Shown: positions 40,266 through 49,492 of the stretch, piece by piece
Layout of the letters: each line of letters starts with the position of its first letter
Position numbering within the stretch: position 1 is the stretch's first letter
Origin: Anaerolineales bacterium UBA2395
Lineage (GTDB): Bacteria; Chloroflexota; Anaerolineae; Anaerolineales; Villigracilaceae
DNA length: 64,000 nt
Assembly: GCA_002343775.1 (NCBI GenBank)
Contig: DDSH01000012.1
Location: forward strand, 62,001-126,000
Direction of reading: 5' to 3'
Notes under the pieces: generated by a model
What the model saw: the letters and a program-made list of their open reading frames with translations, nothing else
Databases searched by the model: none
What the model was told of the DNA's origin: nothing
Program-made: the position numbers and the translations under genes

Positions 40266-43226
40266 ATGCCAAAAAAGATATACAATTTTTCATTACTCCG
40301 GATTATCTTGCTGACCGCTCTGGCAAGCCTGATTCTGGCATGGGATGTTTCAGCGCAAGAGGCGGGACCGCAAATCCTCCCGCTTTCAGCCACGGGGCAG
40401 GGGCGCGGACATGCAATCGCTTATTCACCAGACGGGGGGACAGTAGCCGTAGGCACATCGCTAGGCATTTATTTTTTCGACTCATCCTCATTGGAACAAA
40501 CCCGCTTCATACCCACCGACACTTGGGTGCGCGCCCTGGCATTTTCTCCCGACGGGCGCTGGCTGGCGAGCGGATCGTACGACCCCACCGTCCGTTTGTG
40601 GAACGTAAAAGACGGTACGCTGACAAAAGAACTGAACGGACATACTGCCTGGGTGCGCGGGCTGGCGTTCTCGCCCGATGGCAACTATCTGGCAACCGCC
40701 TCGGACGACAACACCGTGCGTCTCTGGCGGCTTGCCGATGGAAACGTTATCCACATCCTGCCCGAAGCGGGTGCGCGCGCCGTCACCTTCTCGCCCGATG
40801 GAACGCTGCTGGCGACGGGCGGATACGACAAAGTCATCCGCTTGTGGCGGGTAGGAGATGGAACTCTCGTCCGCGAATTAACGGGTCATACCGACTGGGT
40901 GCGCGCCCTGGCATTCTCCCCAAATGGTGAATTTCTGGCTTCGGGCGCATTCGACGCCACCCTGCGCCTGTGGCGCGTAATGGATGGCGAATTGCTCGCC
41001 ACCCGCGAAGAACACAACGCCAGCGTCTTGAGTGTAGCCTTCTCGCCCGACGGTAACCTGCTGGCTTCCGCCTCGGTGGACACGACCGTGCGCATGTGGA
41101 GCATCCCCAACGCTGAACCCTACGCCCTCCTGCGCGGACATGACGACTTCGTTTTTGGTGTGGCGTTTTCACCCGATGGCAAGACTCTCGTTTCCGCTTC
41201 CGTAGACAACACCGCCCGACTCTGGAGTGTGCCCGATTCATCCAACCCATCCGCATTGGAACAGGTTTCAGCACCGTCCAATTGCGCCGCCTGCCACCAC
41301 CCGCGCGGCAAGCAGGGTCCGCCGCGCGTCATCGAGACTGGTTGCATTGTCTGCCATCAAAACGGCGCGCTCGCCCTCAATTGGTGTCCTTTCCTGCCCC
41401 GCTCATCAGAACCGATGCGTCTCTCGATGTCATTACCGGGCTGGCAAAACGCGCTGGATGTTCCAACAGACAACAACGAGATCAGCGTTATCATATTTCA
41501 ACCCGGCAATGGTGAGCATTTTTATTCCAAAGGTGAAACCTTTAACACATTCCAAATCAACGGAAAAGTGTTTTCGTCCACAACGCCGCTTGAACAGGTT
41601 TCAGTTAGATTGGAAGCGTGGTCAGGAACGGAACAAATAACATTTGTCTTATCCCAACCTAGCTCCGCCGGTCAATTTTCATTTTCCTTCAACCTGACAG
41701 ACTTGGGAAACCCACCTAACACAGACGCCCCGCAAGAATATAAATGCCTCGAATGTCATCACAGGTCGCCGAATGGCGTTTTAACGGAGGGTGAAATTCT
41801 TTTGAAAGTTACCGCCTCCACACCAGAAGGAAAACATGCAGTAGACCGAAGACTCATTTTTATCAATAAAAGTGGTGTCGCTACCCTTCCTGCGGATATA
41901 GCCTTGGAGAATGGACAACCTGTTCATGGCGTCGCCATTCAGGCTGTGACCAAACTTTATCAATGGCGTGAACGCGCGTTTCAATCGTTCAGCGACTCGA
42001 ATGGAAATGCCACCCTGCAAGTGGAATCTCTCGCGCAAATTCCCACCACCTATCAAATCTCCGTTCCGCCCACAGTAGTGGACGGCGTTCTTTATGAAAG
42101 CATTGAGTCAGTGGAGGTAATCCTGCCTCCGGCCGCAGACTCCGCGCCCGCCGTCACTATTCAAGTGCGAGCGCGTTTGGGGCAAATCAACGGGCGCATT
42201 ACCAACTTCAAAGAGCCGCTCCAACTTTGGGCAATTGAGATGCCCAATGGAGCCGTTCAGCGCGTCACTACTTCGAGTGACGGCACATTCTCCTTTGCCA
42301 ACCTGCGAGTCGGCAAGTATCTTTTAACAGCCGACTTGCAGGCTCTGGCAGCGTCTGGCTTGACGATGGAGCCACAAATTGTTGATTTGAGCCAGTCACC
42401 CTCATCGGAAATCGAACTCACGCTGCAGCCACTCGAAGGTGAGACGCTTCCTGGACGAGTGACTGATGAAACAAACACGGCGCTGCCCTTTGCTTGGGTC
42501 AGCGCCGGGATGCAGACACAACAGACTTTACCCAACGCAGGCCCGTACTCGCTTTTTGGATTACCCGCCGACCCGCCCACTGTAATCGTCACCGCGCCTG
42601 GCTATTATAGTCAGGCGCAGATTGCGAACGCTTCTTCTCTCGACTTTGAGTTGGTGCCCCAACCCGAGACCCGATTCTTGCCCTGGGGTTCGGGAACCAT
42701 CACCCTGCCGCCAGAGTCCGTTGCCAATGTGAATGGGCTGGAGATTGCATTTGAGCAGGGCTGGCTGTGGGGTCAGGGCGGAGACGCAGAACCGCTGATC
42801 CTGCAAGTGGATGGCGCTCAAATCACTCTCTCGTCGGGGTCGTTTGCGCTCGAACGCCTCCCCGCGCAAGAGACCTGGTTCTATTTGCTTGACGGCGAGG
42901 CGCGCATCCAGCCTTCGGGTGGGAAAATGCCCATCGAATTGGAAGCAGGTCAAATGGTCCGCATTGAAGCGGGGGAATCCATTCAAGCGGTGGATTATGA
43001 CCCCATTGTCACACAGGCGCTTCACCCCACAACCGAATCCCCTCTTTCCCCTCAATGGCAGCCGAGTCTTTCCGCACAGATTCGCAACCGCCTGGCGCTG
43101 GCGGGCATCGGCGCGGCGCAAGTGGTTACGTTTGTCACCTATTCTTTAATGACTTTATTGGTTCTCGTTTTGCCCTTTGTCGGTTTATATTGGTGGATGA
43201 GGCGCCGAAATACCTACGCTTCGTAG
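40266..43226 (+). CDS. WD40-repeat protein with CxxCH haem motifs and FecR-like C terminus
   Basis: 986 residues from ATG 40266; an earlier in-frame ATG at 40230 would lie in the hairpin. A signal peptide or anchor (IILLTALASLILAWDVSAQEA) is followed by about seven WD40 repeats to residue 325 (recurrent WVRALAFSPDGRWLASGS, TVRLWNV). Then three haem-c-type motifs, CAACH and CIVCH (about 340-365) and CLECH (about 493), carboxypeptidase-regulatory-like beta domains (about 535-760), a FecR-like segment and a C-terminal TM near 955-975 with RRR tail. It is a surface-anchored probable multihaem electron-transfer or scaffold protein, next to DmsABC. No close family known to me. Confidence 0.85.
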   Translation: MPKKIYNFSLLRIILLTALASLILAWDVSAQEAGPQILPLSATGQGRGHAIAYSPDGGTVAVGTSLGIYFFDSSSLEQTRFIPTDTWVRALAFSPDGRWLASGSYDPTVRLWNVKDGTLTKELNGHTAWVRGLAFSPDGNYLATASDDNTVRLWRLADGNVIHILPEAGARAVTFSPDGTLLATGGYDKVIRLWRVGDGTLVRELTGHTDWVRALAFSPNGEFLASGAFDATLRLWRVMDGELLATREEHNASVLSVAFSPDGNLLASASVDTTVRMWSIPNAEPYALLRGHDDFVFGVAFSPDGKTLVSASVDNTARLWSVPDSSNPSALEQVSAPSNCAACHHPRGKQGPPRVIETGCIVCHQNGALALNWCPFLPRSSEPMRLSMSLPGWQNALDVPTDNNEISVIIFQPGNGEHFYSKGETFNTFQINGKVFSSTTPLEQVSVRLEAWSGTEQITFVLSQPSSAGQFSFSFNLTDLGNPPNTDAPQEYKCLECHHRSPNGVLTEGEILLKVTASTPEGKHAVDRRLIFINKSGVATLPADIALENGQPVHGVAIQAVTKLYQWRERAFQSFSDSNGNATLQVESLAQIPTTYQISVPPTVVDGVLYESIESVEVILPPAADSAPAVTIQVRARLGQINGRITNFKEPLQLWAIEMPNGAVQRVTTSSDGTFSFANLRVGKYLLTADLQALAASGLTMEPQIVDLSQSPSSEIELTLQPLEGETLPGRVTDETNTALPFAWVSAGMQTQQTLPNAGPYSLFGLPADPPTVIVTAPGYYSQAQIANASSLDFELVPQPETRFLPWGSGTITLPPESVANVNGLEIAFEQGWLWGQGGDAEPLILQVDGAQITLSSGSFALERLPAQETWFYLLDGEARIQPSGGKMPIELEAGQMVRIEAGESIQAVDYDPIVTQALHPTTESPLSPQWQPSLSAQIRNRLALAGIGAAQVVTFVTYSLMTLLVLVLPFVGLYWWMRRRNTYAS

Positions 43227-43243
43227 ACTACCAACCCTCCGAT

Positions 43244-43410
43244 CCGCCTGACCTACGGCTTACGCAATGGTCGCGCGGACATCCGCTTCACCCGAGGCGG
43301 CAGGGCTTTCAAGGAAACGCGAAAGCCTCCCGAAATCCTATTTTGGATTTCCTTGGAAAGGAGACTCCAGCCTGCATTAAGGCTGTCTCCTTTCTGCGAG
43401 ACAGCCTTTT
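43244..43410 (+). promoter_or_regulatory. Structured leader with antiterminator/terminator switch, probable Moco/Tuco riboswitch
   Basis: Upstream of a Mo-cofactor operon. Aptamer-like part: CCGCCT (43244-43249) pairs with AGGCGG (43295-43300), GGCTTTC (43304-43310) with GAAAGCC (43321-43327), GAAATCC (43332-43338) with GGATTTC (43345-43351). Then AAAGGAGAC (43357-43365) can pair with GTCTCCTTT (43385-43393). The latter overlaps an 11-bp terminator stem, AAGGCTGTCTC (43379-43389) with GAGACAGCCTT (43398-43408), plus a T tract. These two folds exclude each other, so transcription read-through is probably ligand-controlled. Molybdenum/tungsten-cofactor riboswitches are known before fmdE and moa genes; I could not score the consensus. 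Confidence 0.7.
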
Positions 43411-43427
43411 TGTTTAGGAGAAACCTC

Positions 43428-44042
43428 ATGGACATTCAACCACTGCTCGAAAAATCCTCCCGCGACCATTCCCATCTTTGCCCGCGCCAGATTCTCGGCG
43501 TGCGCCTTGGACTGACAGGGATGGCGGCTCTCGGTTTCGACACGCCGCCTGCAGGCAAGCGTCTGCTTGTCATTGCCGAAGCAGATGGCTGTTTTGTAGA
43601 CGGAGTGACCGCCGCCACCAACTGCACGGTGGGGCATCGCACCTTGCGCGTGGAAGACTATGGCAAAACCGCCGCAACTTTCGTGGATACACAAACGGGA
43701 CGCGCCTTCCGCATTGCGCCCGCAACGGACATACGCCAAAAGGCGTATGCCTATTCTCCCGATGAGCCGCGTCACTACTTCGCGCAAATGGCGGCGTATC
43801 AAATCATGCCCGATGAAGAGATGTTCACCGTCACCGAAGTACAACTGGTCATGTCCATCGAAGCCATCGTCTCGCGCCCAGGCATCCGCGTGGACTGCGA
43901 TGTGTGCGGCGAAGAAATCATGAACGAGCGCGAAGTCAGACAGAACGGTCTCACCCTTTGCCGTCTTTGTGCGCACGGCGGATATTATGTAGGACAAAAT
44001 TCCATTTTGTCCTACCCCCTCCAACAGGAAGCCGCGCTATGA
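43428..44042 (+). CDS. fmdE: FmdE-family protein
   Basis: 204 residues from ATG 43428, with TTTAGGAGAAA upstream. The FmdE core is seen in HSHLCPRQILGVRLGLTG and DGCFVDGVTAATNCTVGHRTLRVEDYGKTAATF (positions 64-96), and a C-terminal zinc-ribbon CDVCGEE-x14-CRLCAHGG. FmdE proteins accompany formylmethanofuran dehydrogenase and many Mo/W enzymes; their exact task is unsettled. It leads the Moco operon and overlaps moaD by 4 nt. Confidence 0.88.
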   Translation: MDIQPLLEKSSRDHSHLCPRQILGVRLGLTGMAALGFDTPPAGKRLLVIAEADGCFVDGVTAATNCTVGHRTLRVEDYGKTAATFVDTQTGRAFRIAPATDIRQKAYAYSPDEPRHYFAQMAAYQIMPDEEMFTVTEVQLVMSIEAIVSRPGIRVDCDVCGEEIMNEREVRQNGLTLCRLCAHGGYYVGQNSILSYPLQQEAAL

Positions 44043-44287
44043 ACCTCACAGTCAAACTCTTCGCCACTCTCAAAGACAAAGCGCAAGCCAGCCAACTCGT
44101 GCTGGACATCGAACAGGAGCAACCGACCGTGCAAGATTTACTATCTCAAATCATCGTGCAAAAACCTTCGCTTGCCTCGTCGATGAAATCGATCCTCGTC
44201 GCGGTCAACCACGAATTCGCCTTTTCCGAACAAATCCTTGGTCCGAACGATGATATCGCGATCTTCCCTCCCGTCAGTGGAGGCTGA
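44039..44287 (+). CDS. moaD: Molybdopterin synthase small subunit MoaD
   Basis: 82 residues, ubiquitin-like fold ending in the PPVSGG di-glycine needed for thiocarboxylation. It begins MNLTVKLFATLKDKA. Donates sulfur to precursor Z together with MoaE, which is encoded 2.5 kb downstream in the same operon. Overlaps fmdE (ATGA). Confidence 0.93.
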   Translation: MNLTVKLFATLKDKAQASQLVLDIEQEQPTVQDLLSQIIVQKPSLASSMKSILVAVNHEFAFSEQILGPNDDIAIFPPVSGG

Positions 44288-45051
44288 TGATGACGTCCCT
44301 CCTGTATTTGCTTGTTCCCCTGATTGCTTTCTTCTACGCCAGCGTAGGCTTTGGCGGCGCGACAGGCTATCTGGCTGCGATGAGTTTTTTCGGTATCCCG
44401 CCGCAGGAAATGGCATCCACCGCGCTGGTTTTGAATATCCTGGTCTCCAGCATATCCTTTTCATCTTTCTACCGCGCGGGACATCTGCGCCGCGACCTGC
44501 TTCTCCCCTTCCTTGTTACGTCGGTTCCTGCCGCATTCCTTGGCGGCTACTTCAAAATCACTGACGAGACCTATTCGATCATTCTTTATATCGTTCTCAC
44601 CTTCGTAGCCGTTCGTCTTTTATTTTTCTCTACACGACGCGACGTGGAAACTGAAACGAATCTTAATCGCCAATTACCCTCGACCAATTACCTCCTCGCT
44701 CTCATCATTGGTCTCCTCATCGGACTCCTCTCTGGTATGGTCGGAATCGGCGGTGGGATTTTTCTATCCCCCATCATCATTTTTGCGCGCTGGGGGACAT
44801 CCAAACACGCCTCCGCCGTCGCCGCGGCTTTTATTGCTCTCAATTCCATCAGTGGATTACTTGGGCGCGTGGCGGGCGGCACATTGATCATCACCTCTTT
44901 CGGGTTGTCGTTGATTCCGTTTGGTCTGCTCGGCGCGTTGGCAGGCAGTTATTTGGGAGCGGTGCGGATCAACGGTCTCAACCTGCGTCGCACCCTGGGC
45001 GCGATCATGTCTTTCGCTGTATCCAATTTCTGGTTGACATTCTGGAGATGA
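44287..45051 (+). CDS. TauE/SafE-family sulfite/organosulfonate exporter
   Basis: 254 residues with about eight TMs. Two half-repeats: FFYASVGFGGATGYLAAMSFFG and IGLLSGMVGIGGGIFLSPII, the duplicated G-x-G-G motif of TauE/SafE. These proteins move sulfur oxyanions or acetate-like anions across the membrane. Within a Mo-cofactor operon it may transport an oxyanion relevant to cofactor or sulfur supply, or selenium/molybdenum anion; substrate unproven. Overlaps moaD by 1 nt. Confidence 0.87.
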   Translation: MMTSLLYLLVPLIAFFYASVGFGGATGYLAAMSFFGIPPQEMASTALVLNILVSSISFSSFYRAGHLRRDLLLPFLVTSVPAAFLGGYFKITDETYSIILYIVLTFVAVRLLFFSTRRDVETETNLNRQLPSTNYLLALIIGLLIGLLSGMVGIGGGIFLSPIIIFARWGTSKHASAVAAAFIALNSISGLLGRVAGGTLIITSFGLSLIPFGLLGALAGSYLGAVRINGLNLRRTLGAIMSFAVSNFWLTFWR

Positions 45052-45052
45052 A

Positions 45053-45865
45053 GTGCATTCTGCGTGGCGCATTCTTGTAAGAGGCAGCGGCGACATCGGT
45101 TCAGCGGTCGCACACCAATTGTACAAGTCGGGTTATGCCGTTGCACTTCACGATTCTCCTCTCCCCATGGTCGCCCGTCGCAAGATGTCCTTCGCTGACG
45201 CTATTTTTGATGGAAACACAACGCTCGAAGCCGTGCAAGCCAGCAGAGTAAATAACCTTTCCATCCTGAGAGGCATATTGATCCAACCCACATTCATTCC
45301 TGTACTTGTCGGCGATTTCAATCGCCTCCTGTCAAAACTGCGTCCACACATCCTGGTGGACGCACGTATGAAAAAACACAGCCAACCCGAAAGGCAGATC
45401 CATCTTGCTCCGCTCACCATTGGGTTGGGACCCAATTTCACAGCAGGGCGCACCGTTCATACCGCCATCGAAACCGCCTGGGGCGAACGATTGGGGCAGG
45501 TGCTCACCCACGGCAGCACATGTCCGCTAGAGGGCGAACCCATCTCCATAGAAGGGCATTCCCGTGATCGCTACGTCTATGCGCCTGTGGCTGGAAAATT
45601 TTCAACATCACATCAAATTGGCGATGTCGTAACCGAAGGACAGGAAATCGCCCGCATTGGCGGAACGATTCTCCATGCGCCCATTTGTGGCATCTTGCGT
45701 GGACTGACCCATGATGGCGTTCCTGTTGAAATCAAGACCAAGATCATCGAAGTGGATCCGCGTCTTGAACATGCGCAAATTTCGGGAATTCCCCCGCGTC
45801 CCGCCCGCATCGCCGAAAGCGTTCTCACAACCATTCAAAACTGGGAAGCCAGCCATGCTCATTGA
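45053..45865 (+). CDS. yqeB: EF2563/YqeB-family selenium-dependent Mo hydroxylase system protein
   Basis: 270 residues from a GTG start 2 nt after the exporter gene. Starts with a Rossmann-like VRGSGDIGSAVAHQLYKSGY. Further family landmarks: HDSPLPMVARRKMSFADAIFDG, HILVDARM, PLTIGLGPNFTAG, then a lipoyl-like segment VYAPVAGKFSTSHQIGDVV. The YqeB/EF2563 family is tied by comparative genomics to the labile-selenium cofactor of molybdenum hydroxylases. This is the main hint of Se use at the Mo cofactor in the window. Overlaps moaA by 11 nt. Confidence 0.88.
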   Translation: MHSAWRILVRGSGDIGSAVAHQLYKSGYAVALHDSPLPMVARRKMSFADAIFDGNTTLEAVQASRVNNLSILRGILIQPTFIPVLVGDFNRLLSKLRPHILVDARMKKHSQPERQIHLAPLTIGLGPNFTAGRTVHTAIETAWGERLGQVLTHGSTCPLEGEPISIEGHSRDRYVYAPVAGKFSTSHQIGDVVTEGQEIARIGGTILHAPICGILRGLTHDGVPVEIKTKIIEVDPRLEHAQISGIPPRPARIAESVLTTIQNWEASHAH

Positions 45866-46844
45866 TCCGTTCGGCCGCGCCATCACCTATTTCCGCATCT
45901 CGCTCACCGATCGCTGCAACCTGCGCTGCGTTTACTGTATGCCGCGCAAGGGACTGCAATGGCAGCCGCGCGAAGAACAACTATCAGTGGGGGAAATTGT
46001 TCGGGTGGTCGAAGCCGCCGCGAGCGAAGGCGTGACGCGTGTCCGTCTTACCGGGGGCGAACCGTTGGTTCATCCACATGTGGTCGAAATCGTGCGCGGC
46101 ATCGCGTCCATCAAAGGAATCGATGAAGTCAGCCTGACGACCAACGCCATGTTGCTCGCTCAACTCGCGCAGCCTCTCGCCGACGCGGGACTCAAACGCG
46201 TTAACATAAGTTTGGATTCATTGGATGCCGACAAGTTCAGACGCATCACACGCGGGGGAAAGATTGACCGCGTCTGGAAGGGAATCGCCGCCGCCGAACG
46301 CGCGCATCTCGCGCCGCTCAAACTGAATACTGTAATCGTGCGCGGACTCAACGCTGACGAATTGCCCGCGCTCGCGCAACTGACGATTGAGAATGATTGG
46401 CATGTGCGCTTTATCGAAGTCATGCCCATCGGCAACGCGCAAGATTGGGGCGAAGGCTTCTCCGCTCCCGATGAAAGATATGTTTCAGTTCAGGAGATGC
46501 GTGCTGCCCTTTCGACTTTTGACCTTCAACCCGTGACCGCACCGATAGGCAATGGTCCCGCACGCACTTATCGCATCCCAGGCGCACTTGGCACAGTTGG
46601 ATTTATCTCCCCGCTTGGCGAGCATTTTTGTCAAAATTGCAATCGCCTGCGATTGACATCGGATGGCAAGTTGCGTTCCTGTCTTGTAATTCCCGCTGAA
46701 GTATCCTTGCGCGACGCGGTGCGGCATGGAAAACCGCTCGAAGATTTTTTTCGTCAAGCCCTTGCCCAAAAACCTGAACATCACGATATGCTTGTCTCTG
46801 TGCCTGCTGGTTCACAACGCGGCATGAGTCAGATTGGCGGATAG
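45855..46844 (+). CDS. moaA: GTP 3',8-cyclase MoaA
   Basis: 329 residues. Radical SAM motif TDRCNLRCVYCMP (C-x3-C-x2-C) near residues 16-28, LTGGEPL, and a C-terminal second 4Fe-4S site in FCQNCNRLRLTSDGKLRSCL. It converts GTP to 3',8-cyclo-GTP, first step of molybdenum-cofactor synthesis, in the cytoplasm. The start MLIDPFGRAITYFRISL is standard for the family and overlaps yqeB. The usual GG at the extreme C terminus is present as QIGG. Confidence 0.95.
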   Translation: MLIDPFGRAITYFRISLTDRCNLRCVYCMPRKGLQWQPREEQLSVGEIVRVVEAAASEGVTRVRLTGGEPLVHPHVVEIVRGIASIKGIDEVSLTTNAMLLAQLAQPLADAGLKRVNISLDSLDADKFRRITRGGKIDRVWKGIAAAERAHLAPLKLNTVIVRGLNADELPALAQLTIENDWHVRFIEVMPIGNAQDWGEGFSAPDERYVSVQEMRAALSTFDLQPVTAPIGNGPARTYRIPGALGTVGFISPLGEHFCQNCNRLRLTSDGKLRSCLVIPAEVSLRDAVRHGKPLEDFFRQALAQKPEHHDMLVSVPAGSQRGMSQIGG

Positions 46845-46847
46845 TAG

Positions 46848-47309
46848 ATGAATTACCCAACGATTTTTTCGATCACCGAAAGTAAGATTGACCTGGACGA
46901 CCTGCTTGCCAAAATCACGCTTGATTCCACAGGTGCGGCGGCAATTTTCACGGGCATGGTACGGGGAATCACAGCGCGCAGCGACCCGCACGAGACCACC
47001 TATCTCGAATACGAATCCTATAAGCCGATGGCAGAGTTGAAAATGAGGCAGGTGGCGGACGAAATCCGCGAACGCTGGAGCGCCATCGAAGGGATTGCTA
47101 TTGTGCAGAGAATCGGCAAACTGTATCCCGGCACACCTACGGTTCTAATTGCATGCACGGCAGCCCATCGAGACACAGGCGTATTCGAGGCAGCGCGTTA
47201 TGGGATTGACCGCCTCAAAGAAATTGTGCCTGTCTGGAAAAAAGAAGTGGGACCCAAAGGCGAGGAATGGGTGGAAGGGGATTATATTCCTCAGGTAGGG
47301 GAATGTTAA
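46848..47309 (+). CDS. moaE: Molybdopterin synthase catalytic subunit MoaE
   Basis: 153 residues. Motifs AAAIFTGMVRG, LEYESYKPMAELKM, and KKEVGPKGEEWVEGDYI, with the catalytic Lys. Converts precursor Z to molybdopterin with MoaD thiocarboxylate. Last gene of the operon; 3 nt after moaA. Confidence 0.95.
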   Translation: MNYPTIFSITESKIDLDDLLAKITLDSTGAAAIFTGMVRGITARSDPHETTYLEYESYKPMAELKMRQVADEIRERWSAIEGIAIVQRIGKLYPGTPTVLIACTAAHRDTGVFEAARYGIDRLKEIVPVWKKEVGPKGEEWVEGDYIPQVGEC

Positions 47310-47700
47310 TGAATGTTCCAGAGTACACCCTGTCAACAAGGAGGCAGTCGCTACCCTATCTCGAACGGCTCCATCCTTGACGACAGGGCAGCGACACTAG
47401 GGTAACAATCCTACTAAAATTGGATGTGAAGTCAAAACAGTCAATTCAACCGCAATCGGATCTGTCCAGAGTGGCATATATCATGTATATGGGTATAAGT
47501 TTCGGTCCACATTGAACTACAAATAATACATGCCACACCCTGCTCCCTAGACGATTGCTGCACTTTTCATTCAGGAGTGCGTACTTAAAAGAGAAGCGCC
47601 TTGACAATTCTTCCCCTTTAGCGGGATTGCCGAGGTGTTATCTTTTTCATTAATGGCTGTTCATTATAGCTAAACTATAATTTCGCTATTATTCGGAAAA
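47310..47700. other. Intergenic border of the accessory region
   Basis: No gene seen. At 47330-47405 there are inverted elements: CCTGTC with GACAGG and GTCGCTACCCTA with an imperfect TAGGGTAGCGAC-like partner. They may be the moaE terminator or a recombination site. From about 47400 the DNA becomes visibly more AT-rich than the Moco operon. Confidence 0.4.
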
Positions 47701-48063
47701 TCAAGTAATTGCTATCTCACCGCCAAATCTTGGTGTGAAGCTCCACCTGAATGTCTCGCTTGCCAATATAGCTCGTATTCCATGATACAGTTTGTCTTCG
47801 CGCCAGGTAATAACCACATCGAATTTGTCCCTGGCGGCGGCTTTGAGAATGGACTGCAAGGCAGGGCGATCTGAGCGACTCCCCGATGGTTCGACTAGCC
47901 TGTTCCTCACCTGATATTTTTCGACATCCCGGTAGATGTGAACTATTTGCAATCCCTTTTCTTCTGCCAAACGCCGGCAATCCGATTCTTGTTCAACCGG
48001 GCTTGAACTTTCACCTAGGGTTTCAGAAGAAGTACGAATATAGATTACTACTCCTCGAGACAT
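47701..48063 (-). pseudogene. Truncated serine recombinase (resolvase N-terminal domain)
   Basis: 120 residues from MSRGVVIYIRTSSE, preceded by AAGGA. It matches the N-terminal catalytic domain of large serine recombinases: nucleophile region YIRTSS, EQESDCRRLAEEKG, DRPALQSILKAAARDKFDVVITWREDKL. It ends shortly after, so the recombinase and zinc-ribbon DNA-binding domains (usually several hundred residues) are missing. Likely the remnant of an integrase that brought in this accessory region. Confidence 0.75.
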
Positions 48064-48430
48064 TCCGATATCCTTGATACCGAAGAAATTAGAACCTACC
48101 ATTCAAATATACCGGAGACACAGTAAGGGTAGTTTCGAAGTGTCGCTACAACCACATCTCTGACATTATCATTGCAAATGGTTGGGGCAGCATTGGGGAA
48201 TTAATGATTGCCGTCTGTAGTCAGGTGTAAGCATATTAGATGAGTCCGCCTCACGAATTTTTTCAGAGTCACACCTGCATAAACAGTGCATAAACAGATG
48301 AAGATAGTGACCCCGTAATAGACTTGATTACAGCCTTGGGATGGCGTATGGAGAAAGAAATATCCCACACAAAACCTGCCTTCTGTTTGAATGTAATCAC
48401 AACCCGGGATGTTCCAGTAACCAACTGAAT

Positions 48431-48604
48431 CTATTTTTTCCGTCCAAGAGCCTTATCTGCATATACAAGATTCTCAAGACTATACAACGTTAACCGATCA
48501 TACCTGACTTTCTCTACAATTTCAGGGCTAAATTCAAGGTGAAATGCGATGGTTTTTTGGGCATAACATGCTGGAGTTTGGACCAACCATAACGGCAGAT
48601 TATC
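48431..48604 (-). pseudogene. Possible decayed gene remnant in the 48.1-48.7 kb gap
   Basis: On the minus strand one frame of about 57 codons reads like protein (for example FHLEFSPEIVEKVRYDRL and YSLENLVYADKALG) up to a TAG at 48433-48431, with an upstream stop and no start. I do not recognise the family. The rest of 48064-48667 shows nothing recognisable. Confidence 0.3.
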
Positions 48605-48667
48605 TCAATCATTTTTGGGTATCATTGAAATAGCAGCATACAAAAGTATACTCAGGAGGAATTACCA

Positions 48668-49438
48668 ATGAACACCGTTATCTCTGAGCCGGCATGGGGA
48701 TATCACATGAACGATTCTATTTACACCTTATCATGCCCTCCATGTCCTAAGTGGGCAAAGCGCTTCGACCAACAAAATTGGAATAGATTGGGGGTAGTGG
48801 TATGGGATGCCCAGACACAACGCATTACTCATATGTTTGGCAGTCAAACAATACGTATTCTTGAAGATGCGCAGAAATCAAAGGCGTGGAAAAAGAAGGG
48901 ACTGGTTGTCGGAACAATTGCATATCGGATAACTATGCCGGCTGATAAAAAGGTGAAAGGTAAAGTTACCGAAAATCCAACAAAGAATAAAATGGAGAAA
49001 GATGACTGGTGTTTAACTAATACTATCCAGTTATCACCAAGCCAGACCAAGGAGTTCCTATCATATTTGGAACAAAATGATGCAAAATTGAAAGAAATCA
49101 TTGCCAAAGAAAACGAAGAACGTAGCAGAATATTAGGGAAGGTTTATTCACTTATTTTGAGCTGGCGACGGGAAAGAAAGGCGAAGGAAGCATCAATTAC
49201 CCCGGAAATAAAACAAGACAAAAAACCACCGGCAGATAATGGCACCTCGATTCCACAGGGGAAGTATTACACAATTACCCAGGTAGCAGAGATGTGTGCT
49301 GTAACAGTAAGAACTGTTACAGCTTGGCTGAAAAAGGAGAAGTTACACGGGGTAGACCTGCCTGGGATGGGTAAAATCATCGAAGAAAAGGAACTAATTC
49401 AATTTATAAAAGAAAATCGGCAACAACTTATGAAGTAA
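48668..49438 (+). CDS. Hypothetical protein with C-terminal excisionase-like HTH
   Basis: 256 residues, AT-rich codon use unlike the neighbours, preceded by AGGAGGAATTACC. N-terminal 150 residues are unknown, with CPPCPKW and WCLTNTIQLSPSQTKEFLSYL. A Lys/Glu-rich linker follows, then an HTH_17/MerR-like module (YTITQVAEMCAVTVRTVTAWLKKEKL, about residues 197-222) as in phage or plasmid excisionases. DNA-binding is likely; the N-terminal half may recognise a host or element feature. Accessory gene. Confidence 0.7.
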   Translation: MNTVISEPAWGYHMNDSIYTLSCPPCPKWAKRFDQQNWNRLGVVVWDAQTQRITHMFGSQTIRILEDAQKSKAWKKKGLVVGTIAYRITMPADKKVKGKVTENPTKNKMEKDDWCLTNTIQLSPSQTKEFLSYLEQNDAKLKEIIAKENEERSRILGKVYSLILSWRRERKAKEASITPEIKQDKKPPADNGTSIPQGKYYTITQVAEMCAVTVRTVTAWLKKEKLHGVDLPGMGKIIEEKELIQFIKENRQQLMK

Positions 49439-49492
49439 ATCAAGTCATTGCCGATTTGAACGGATAAATTCTTTACTGCTGAAAGTCAACCA

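Noticed and set aside
39890..40930. Open frame overlapping dmsC and the WD40 gene
   Set aside because: Different frame from two strong genes; sequence is a shift of their codons.
48625..48652. TTGAAA-16-TATACT promoter before the HTH gene
   Set aside because: The transcript would begin inside the ribosome-binding site, so it is probably not used.
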